In this document: one piece after another, positions 60,081 to 64,000 of the stretch
Layout: every line of letters begins with the position of its first letter
How positions within the stretch are numbered: the stretch's first letter is position 1
Source: Clostridia bacterium
GTDB taxonomy: Bacteria > Bacillota > Clostridia > Oscillospirales > CAG-272
Reading direction: 5' to 3'
DNA length: 64,000 bases
Assembly: GCA_017472255.1 (NCBI GenBank)
Contig: JAFUQU010000038.1
Location: 62,001 to 126,000 of the forward strand
Position numbers and translations under genes: made by a program
Notes under the pieces: generated by a model
Database searches by the model: none
Told to the model about the DNA's origin: nothing
What the model saw: the letters and a program-made list of their open reading frames with translations, nothing else

Positions 60081-61538
60081 TCAGAAGGTGATGTAGCTGC
60101 GGGGATCGACAGGCGAATCGTTCACATACACACTGAAATGCAGGTGTGCGCCGGTCGCAGAACCGGTAGAACCGACTTTGGCGATGATGTCACCGGCTTC
60201 CACCTTGTCACCGGCTTCGACCAGGAGCTTGCTGCAATGGGCATAAAGCGTCTTCACGCCGTCGCCGTGGTCGATGATGATGTAGTTGCCGAAGCTCCGG
60301 TCATATTCGGCCGTTACCACTTCACCAGCAGCAGAGGCGAGAATATCGGTATCCGCAGGTCTGACCAGATCGATGCCGTTGTGGAAATCGGAGGTGCCGC
60401 GAATCGGATGGAAAGTAAAACCGTACTCGCTCGACACTCTGTCCACCTTATCCAGCGGCAGGGAGAGCGCAATTTCATCGGAAACAGCTTCCGTCCCGAT
60501 CGCTGTCACGGTCTCGGCTGTAGTCTCCGGTTCGATGATACGTTCCTTGGACACCCACGTGGTTTCGGTGGAATCGTCCTCCTGCCAGCTGACCGGCAGG
60601 ACCGGCTCGTCCACAGGCACAGCCTTGGCACTGACGAAGAAGGCGGACATGGCGGCGGTAATCGATACGGCAGCCGCGATGGAAACGATGGTTATTTTTC
60701 TTGCTTTCATGATACACATAATCCTTTCTGTGAGGAGCGGGCTTCCGAAGCCGCTGCACCGAATCGTGTCGGTGATCGGCTTTGACAGCCGCTCCTCGGC
60801 GGCGAGCAGACAGCGTGCGTATCGGGCGCGGTCGGTGGTTGCCAGCACCGCTTCGTCACAGGCCAGCTCCATATCCCGTCCGGCAAAATGCAGCATCAGC
60901 CAGACGGTCGGATTGAACCAGTGCAGACAGGCGGTAACGGTCAACAGCCATTTGTAAGCCGCGTCGTGATGGGCAATGTGGGTCTGCTCGTGGTCGAGAA
61001 TGCAGCGCAGACGGTCATCCTCCTCCGCCGTCATCGCGGACGGCAGCAGGATAACCGGGCGCAGCACGCCATATGTCAGCGGTGTATCGACGGCATCGGA
61101 CAGACGGAGGGAAACCTGGCGTCCCAGCATCCCCAGAATCCGTTCGTCCGTGCAGTCAACCGCCCGGATACGGGCGCAAAAGCGTCCGTATCCCACAAGA
61201 AAGTATCCCATGGTCAGCATAAATCCCGCCAGCCATACGCCCGCCAGAATATCGTCCGTGCCGATTTTCCAATCAGCCTGCGCCGACGGAGGGTTGTCCG
61301 CCGTGGAAGACGGCTCCGAGGTCTGCGCGCCTGCCGTCACTGTCTGTGCAAGCGGGAGCGATTCGGCAAATACCGGAATCTCCACCGTCAGCGACAGGGG
61401 CAGAAGCAGGCGAACCACCACCGCCAGCCAGATCAGACGAAAGAAGCGCTTGGGCAGCCGGTTAAGCAGCATCCGGCGCAGCAGGGCAATGAGCAGAATC
61501 ATCACCGCTCCCGCGCAGGACATGGCGATGAAGGTCAT
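60081..61538 (-). CDS. BlaR1/MecR1-like M56 peptidase fused to an M23 (LytM) endopeptidase domain
   Basis: A 485-residue membrane protein. The N-terminal half is an M56 sensor peptidase: hydrophobic segments at 5-20 and 33-50 and HEQTH at 183-187 with downstream ELACDEAV. After a further membrane segment (IVSIAAAVSITAAMSAFFVS) comes an external M23 domain (about 365-485) with zinc ligands H386 and D390 (HNGID) and the H465-x-H467 pair (GAHLHFSV). BlaR1 homologues normally end in a penicillin-binding domain; here a peptidoglycan endopeptidase replaces it. It overlaps the BlaI gene by 4 bp. Probably signals or responds to wall status. Confidence 0.92.
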   Translation of the reverse strand: MTFIAMSCAGAVMILLIALLRRMLLNRLPKRFFRLIWLAVVVRLLLPLSLTVEIPVFAESLPLAQTVTAGAQTSEPSSTADNPPSAQADWKIGTDDILAGVWLAGFMLTMGYFLVGYGRFCARIRAVDCTDERILGMLGRQVSLRLSDAVDTPLTYGVLRPVILLPSAMTAEEDDRLRCILDHEQTHIAHHDAAYKWLLTVTACLHWFNPTVWLMLHFAGRDMELACDEAVLATTDRARYARCLLAAEERLSKPITDTIRCSGFGSPLLTERIMCIMKARKITIVSIAAAVSITAAMSAFFVSAKAVPVDEPVLPVSWQEDDSTETTWVSKERIIEPETTAETVTAIGTEAVSDEIALSLPLDKVDRVSSEYGFTFHPIRGTSDFHNGIDLVRPADTDILASAAGEVVTAEYDRSFGNYIIIDHGDGVKTLYAHCSKLLVEAGDKVEAGDIIAKVGSTGSATGAHLHFSVYVNDSPVDPRSYITF

Positions 61539-61894
61539 TCCATCTCCTCCACCAGCTTTTTCAGCCGCTCCAGCTCCTCGGCGGACAAACGCTTGCTGCC
61601 GAGCAGGCTTGCCACAAGCTGATCTGCGGCTCCCTCAAAGAGCTTGTCGATCAGCTCGGCGGTCTCGCTCTCCTGCGCGTCACGCTGGGTGACGGCGGCG
61701 TGGCAGAGAAAGCCCGGCTCCATGCGTTCAATGGCGCCCTTGGCGATGCACTTCTTGATCACGGTGTAGGTGGTGTTCACGTTCCAGCCGATTTCCGCGC
61801 CGAGGATTTCCGCGATACGCTTGGCCCTGGTATCGCCGTTTTTCCACAGCACGTGCATAACCTTGAGTTCGGAATCGAAAAGTTTAACTGACAT
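61535..61894 (-). CDS. blaI: BlaI/MecI-family transcriptional repressor
   Basis: A 119-residue winged-helix repressor. ELKVMHVLWKNGDTRAKRIA, GWNVNTTYTVIKKCIAKGAI and the C-terminal dimerisation region (FEGAADQLVASLLGSKRLSA) match BlaI/MecI. Such repressors dimerise on operators and are inactivated after the partner M56 protease is activated. ATG 61894 has AAGGAGG upstream. It is co-transcribed with the M56-M23 gene. Dyads around its promoter suggest autorepression. Confidence 0.95.
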   Translation of the reverse strand: MSVKLFDSELKVMHVLWKNGDTRAKRIAEILGAEIGWNVNTTYTVIKKCIAKGAIERMEPGFLCHAAVTQRDAQESETAELIDKLFEGAADQLVASLLGSKRLSAEELERLKKLVEEME

Positions 61895-61913
61895 GATTTG
61901 CCTCCTTGTGTTG

Positions 61914-61981
61914 TACTATTGCAATAGTATACATATATACTACCACAATCTTATGGATTTGTCAATACTATTGGAGTAGTT
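61914..61981 (-). promoter_or_regulatory. blaI promoter with three dyad operator candidates
   Basis: Promoter (minus): TTGACA 61965-61960, 17 nt, TAGTAT 61942-61937. Dyads: TACTATTGCAATAGTA (61914-61929, perfect 16-bp palindrome), AGTATA-CATA-TATACT (61926-61941, over the -10) and TACTATTGGAGTAGT (61966-61980, beside the -35). The first and third are related in sequence. Confidence 0.75.
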
Positions 61982-61997
61982 TTTACAAATATTTTTT

Positions 61998-62018
61998 TGG
62001 GCAGCCCGGCGGCTGCCC
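61998..62018. terminator. Hairpin between spoVM and blaI promoter
   Basis: GGGCAGCC and GGCTGCCC pair around a short CGG-type loop. Minus-strand sequence beyond it is A-rich, so termination of spoVM by this hairpin is not certain. Confidence 0.55.
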
Positions 62019-62024
62019 GTATTT

Positions 62025-62102
62025 TTACTTTTTGCGTATTTTGAATATTCTGCGCAGAAGCGGCGCAAACAGCCTCGGCGACTTCATGACTACAATTTTC
62101 AT
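62025..62102 (-). CDS. spoVM: SpoVM-like sporulation peptide
   Basis: A 25-codon frame beginning MKIVVMKSPRLFAPLL and ending RRIFKIRKK, too short for standard gene finding. It matches the SpoVM pattern: a short amphipathic, positively charged peptide that binds curved membrane of the forespore and recruits the coat ATPase SpoIVA. Position supports it: it lies just after thiN, as in B. subtilis (rsgA-rpe-thiN-spoVM). AAAGGA is upstream, though 11 nt from the ATG. It implies the organism can make spores. Confidence 0.85.
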   Translation of the reverse strand: MKIVVMKSPRLFAPLLRRIFKIRKK

Positions 62103-62194
62103 AATCGACCCATTCCTTTCACAAAGCCGTGAAAATTCCCCGGCTTACTACAGGATATGCGCCCGATATGCGGATTGCTAATCCCATGGGATTG

Positions 62195-62845
62195 TCAATC
62201 CCTGCTCTCGATGACCAGCATCACACCCCGCTCCAGCGTAATCTCCGCGTGGTCGGCGGTGATTTCGTTGCTTACCGCGTAGGAATAGCGCCGGGTCAGC
62301 TCAACCCGGTCGAGGGGATAATAAACGCCCTGAATCGATACGCCCTCGCAGCGGTCGGTCAGCGAAACCAGCGATACATATTTATATCCCCGCTCCACGC
62401 TCATGCGCACAGCCCCGCCGCCGCTTTTCAGCAGCCGCACCCGATTGCGTCCGTCGGTTATGACGCAGGACGCGCCGTGATCGTGGATATACTCCAGCAG
62501 GAACACGGTGGACAGCGTGTGATCCAGCCGTCCGCCCAGCCCGCCGATGATGTACAAAGCGTTCGCCCCACGCTCCAGCGCGGTGTCCACCGCCAGCTGC
62601 GTGTCGGTATCGTCCTTGATGGGCGAAACGATGATCTTCTCCAACTCATCCAGCTCCCGCTCGGAAAACCGCGAGCGGTCGAGGGAGTCCAGATCGCCCA
62701 GCAGCAGATCGGGCTTCACGCCCAATCTGCGCGCGGTGCTGTAACCGCTGTCAGCAGCGACGACGAAGGAGCCGGGCGGCATTCCCAGCTCAACCGCCGA
62801 TTCGGCGAACACCTGCCCGCCGGTGAAAATTGTACAGTCTTTCAT
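62195..62845 (-). CDS. thiN: Thiamine pyrophosphokinase
   Basis: A 216-residue TPK that transfers pyrophosphate from ATP to thiamine. Motifs: FVVAADSGYSTARRLGVKPD, LLLGDLDSLDRSRFSE, VSPIKDDTDTQLAVDTALER and YIIGGLGGRLDHTLSTVFLL, with C-terminal VSNEITADHAEITLERGVML. ATG 62845 overlaps the rsgA stop (ATGA), so translation is coupled. The adjacency rsgA-thiN-spoVM is conserved in many Firmicutes. Confidence 0.95.
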   Translation of the reverse strand: MKDCTIFTGGQVFAESAVELGMPPGSFVVAADSGYSTARRLGVKPDLLLGDLDSLDRSRFSERELDELEKIIVSPIKDDTDTQLAVDTALERGANALYIIGGLGGRLDHTLSTVFLLEYIHDHGASCVITDGRNRVRLLKSGGGAVRMSVERGYKYVSLVSLTDRCEGVSIQGVYYPLDRVELTRRYSYAVSNEITADHAEITLERGVMLVIESRD

Positions 62846-63867
62846 TTTCTGTCCCAATCATGCTTGTTTTTCAATACTTCATAGAACGCCAGATAGCTCT
62901 CGTGGCGTTCCTTTGGAATTTCGCCGTTCTTCACCGCTTCCAGCAGCGCGCAGCCCTCTTCCTTAGTGTGGGTACACTTGGTATATCGGCAGCGGCCGAT
63001 GTACGGCTCAAATTCCCGGAACACGTAGGGCAGATCGTCCTTCGTGTAAAAATCGTACTGGACAAAATCCAGCATACTGAATCCGGGCGTATCGGCAATA
63101 TAGCCGGACGCCCCTTCGCCAAACTGCCGGTCGAGGGGGTACAGCTCGATATGCCGAGTGGTGTGCTTTCCGCGGGCGGTTTTGGCGCTGATTTCGCCTG
63201 TAGTCAGCCCCAGCGACGGGAACAGCCGGTTCATCAGCGTGGATTTGCCCACGCCGGACGCCCCCGCGAAGGCTGACACCTTGTCCGCGTTCTGCCGAAT
63301 AAAGTTCTCCAACGCACTGCCGTCCATGCCTTCGCCCTCGATGAAAACATCGAAGCCGCATTTGCGGTAAAGCGCCGCGTATTCCTCCGCCGCGTCAGGC
63401 GCCAGATCGGCTTTGGTGATGATGATCACCGGCGACAGCTTCTTGTATTCGGCGATGGTAATCAGCTTGTCGATGGTCTGGAGAATCGGCTGAGGCTTCG
63501 CCGCCGCAAAGACCACGAACAGCAGGTCAAGATTGGCCATGGGCGGACGAATCAGCTCATTCTTACGGGGCAGCACCTCGTCGATGAGAACGCCCGCGTC
63601 GGCTTCCTCCGTATCCCGCTTGGCGTGAGACGCCCGAGCATCCCGATCGCCCGCCAGCATCAGCTCCGTATCGACGCGCACCGTCACATTGTCGCCAGCC
63701 AGCAGCGTCAGCTTCTCATGGCGGAAAACACCCCGCCCTTTACAGAGCAGGATGTCTCCCTCCAGCGGCAGCTCGCAGCGCAGCTTGTCCGCGTCCCCGG
63801 CATTCAGGCGAATCGAATAAAGACCGCCTACGCCCTTGATTATTTTTCCGTTTACTTTCAGTTCCAT
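62842..63867 (-). CDS. rsgA: Ribosome small subunit-dependent GTPase A
   Basis: A 341-residue circularly permuted GTPase for 30S maturation. It has the OB domain at the start (about 1-70), then G4 (ITKADL), G1 GASGVGKSTLMNRL, the switch segment TRHIELY and G3 DTPGFSMLD. The C-terminal zinc motif CRYTKCTHTKEEGC is complete. Somewhat longer than the B. subtilis protein. Start 63867, GGGAAG upstream. Confidence 0.96.
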   Translation of the reverse strand: MELKVNGKIIKGVGGLYSIRLNAGDADKLRCELPLEGDILLCKGRGVFRHEKLTLLAGDNVTVRVDTELMLAGDRDARASHAKRDTEEADAGVLIDEVLPRKNELIRPPMANLDLLFVVFAAAKPQPILQTIDKLITIAEYKKLSPVIIITKADLAPDAAEEYAALYRKCGFDVFIEGEGMDGSALENFIRQNADKVSAFAGASGVGKSTLMNRLFPSLGLTTGEISAKTARGKHTTRHIELYPLDRQFGEGASGYIADTPGFSMLDFVQYDFYTKDDLPYVFREFEPYIGRCRYTKCTHTKEEGCALLEAVKNGEIPKERHESYLAFYEVLKNKHDWDRK

Positions 63868-63882
63868 ATGATACTTCCCGTG

Positions 63883-64000
63883 TCAGATTCCCGGACCGGG
63901 TCTGGTCGTCTCTGCCGGAGCTTCGGTGGTAACATCCGGCTCTGGCTCAGGCTCGAGTTCGGGCGAAGCTGTTGTCTCCACCGGCTCCGGGCCAAGGCTC
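63883..64000 (-). CDS. C-terminal end of a Pro/Glu/Thr-rich protein (partial)
   Basis: Minus-strand frame open from the window edge to TGA 63883-63885. The 38 residues read PELEPEPEPDVTTEAPAETT and neighbours, a low-complexity tail ending GPGI. In many Firmicutes the gene before rsgA is the PASTA-type Ser/Thr kinase (prkC), whose tail can look like this, so that is the likely identity (inference). Only 15 bp separate it from rsgA. Confidence 0.6.
   Translation of the reverse strand, partial: SLGPEPVETTASPELEPEPEPDVTTEAPAETTRPGPGI

Noticed and set aside
62103..62194. Extension of spoVM or another small gene before thiN
   Set aside because: No start with a good ribosome binding site and no family likeness in either strand.

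Overview
The window looks like a chromosomal segment of a spore-forming, anaerobic Gram-positive bacterium of the Clostridia (inference). The evidence is a SpoVM-like peptide, a SleB-type hydrolase, a radical-SAM NrdG, Gram-positive-style sigma-A promoters (TTGACA-N17-TATAAT occurs exactly several times), strong GGAGG ribosome binding sites, lipoprotein signals and a BlaI/M56 pair. Base composition is fairly GC-rich, except for the first gene and parts of one solute-binding-protein gene. I saw no tRNA, rRNA, CRISPR array, insertion sequence or phage module.

Layout. 1-4.4 kb: a TrmH-type RNA methyltransferase split by a homopolymer frameshift, an orphan amino-acid binding lipoprotein, proS and a secreted SleB-like hydrolase. 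4.4-12.2 kb: a carbohydrate locus with two paralogous solute-binding lipoproteins (one frameshifted in a G6 run), a GmhA-like isomerase, a ROK kinase, an AraC regulator and a divergent DUF6259-like glycosidase. 12.2-15.1 kb: a radical SAM protein, a transglutaminase-GNAT fusion and an AraC/GyrI-type regulator. 15.1-20 kb: uvrBA with a LexA-like box. 20.1-24 kb: a rhomboid-like membrane protein without the serine motif, an AraC regulator divergent from a FAD oxidoreductase, and a CBM9-like surface protein.

24.2-35.8 kb is the most unusual part. A nine-gene minus-strand operon lies opposite an RpiR regulator. It encodes a FucI-like isomerase, a GlcD/AGPS-like FAD oxidase, a two-cluster Fe-S protein, a class II aldolase, a PfkB kinase, an IolB-like cupin, a DUF4867 protein, an FGGY kinase and a single-chain EtfB-EtfA fusion. 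It reads as a sugar or sugar-acid catabolic route whose oxidation step passes electrons through Fe-S to an ETF. I cannot match the gene set to a pathway I know.

35.9-48 kb: an AraC-GNAT fusion, a propeller plus solute-binding fusion lipoprotein, FkbM methyltransferase / amidohydrolase / aspartate kinase, a sugar-phosphate isomerase, a VanY-type carboxypeptidase and an ABC exporter. 48-59.5 kb: a tandem class II aldolase with a degenerate second half, a YgjP-type metallopeptidase, queH, an SGNH hydrolase, the operon nrdG-purM-pfkB-ruvX, a 1028-residue anchored surface protein and metA (acetyltransferase type). 59.6-64 kb: a small helical protein, a BlaI-controlled M56-M23 fusion peptidase, spoVM, thiN, rsgA and the end of a Pro/Glu-rich protein. 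The rsgA-thiN-spoVM order resembles Bacillus subtilis without rpe.

All assignments come from reading motifs by eye. No database search was run.
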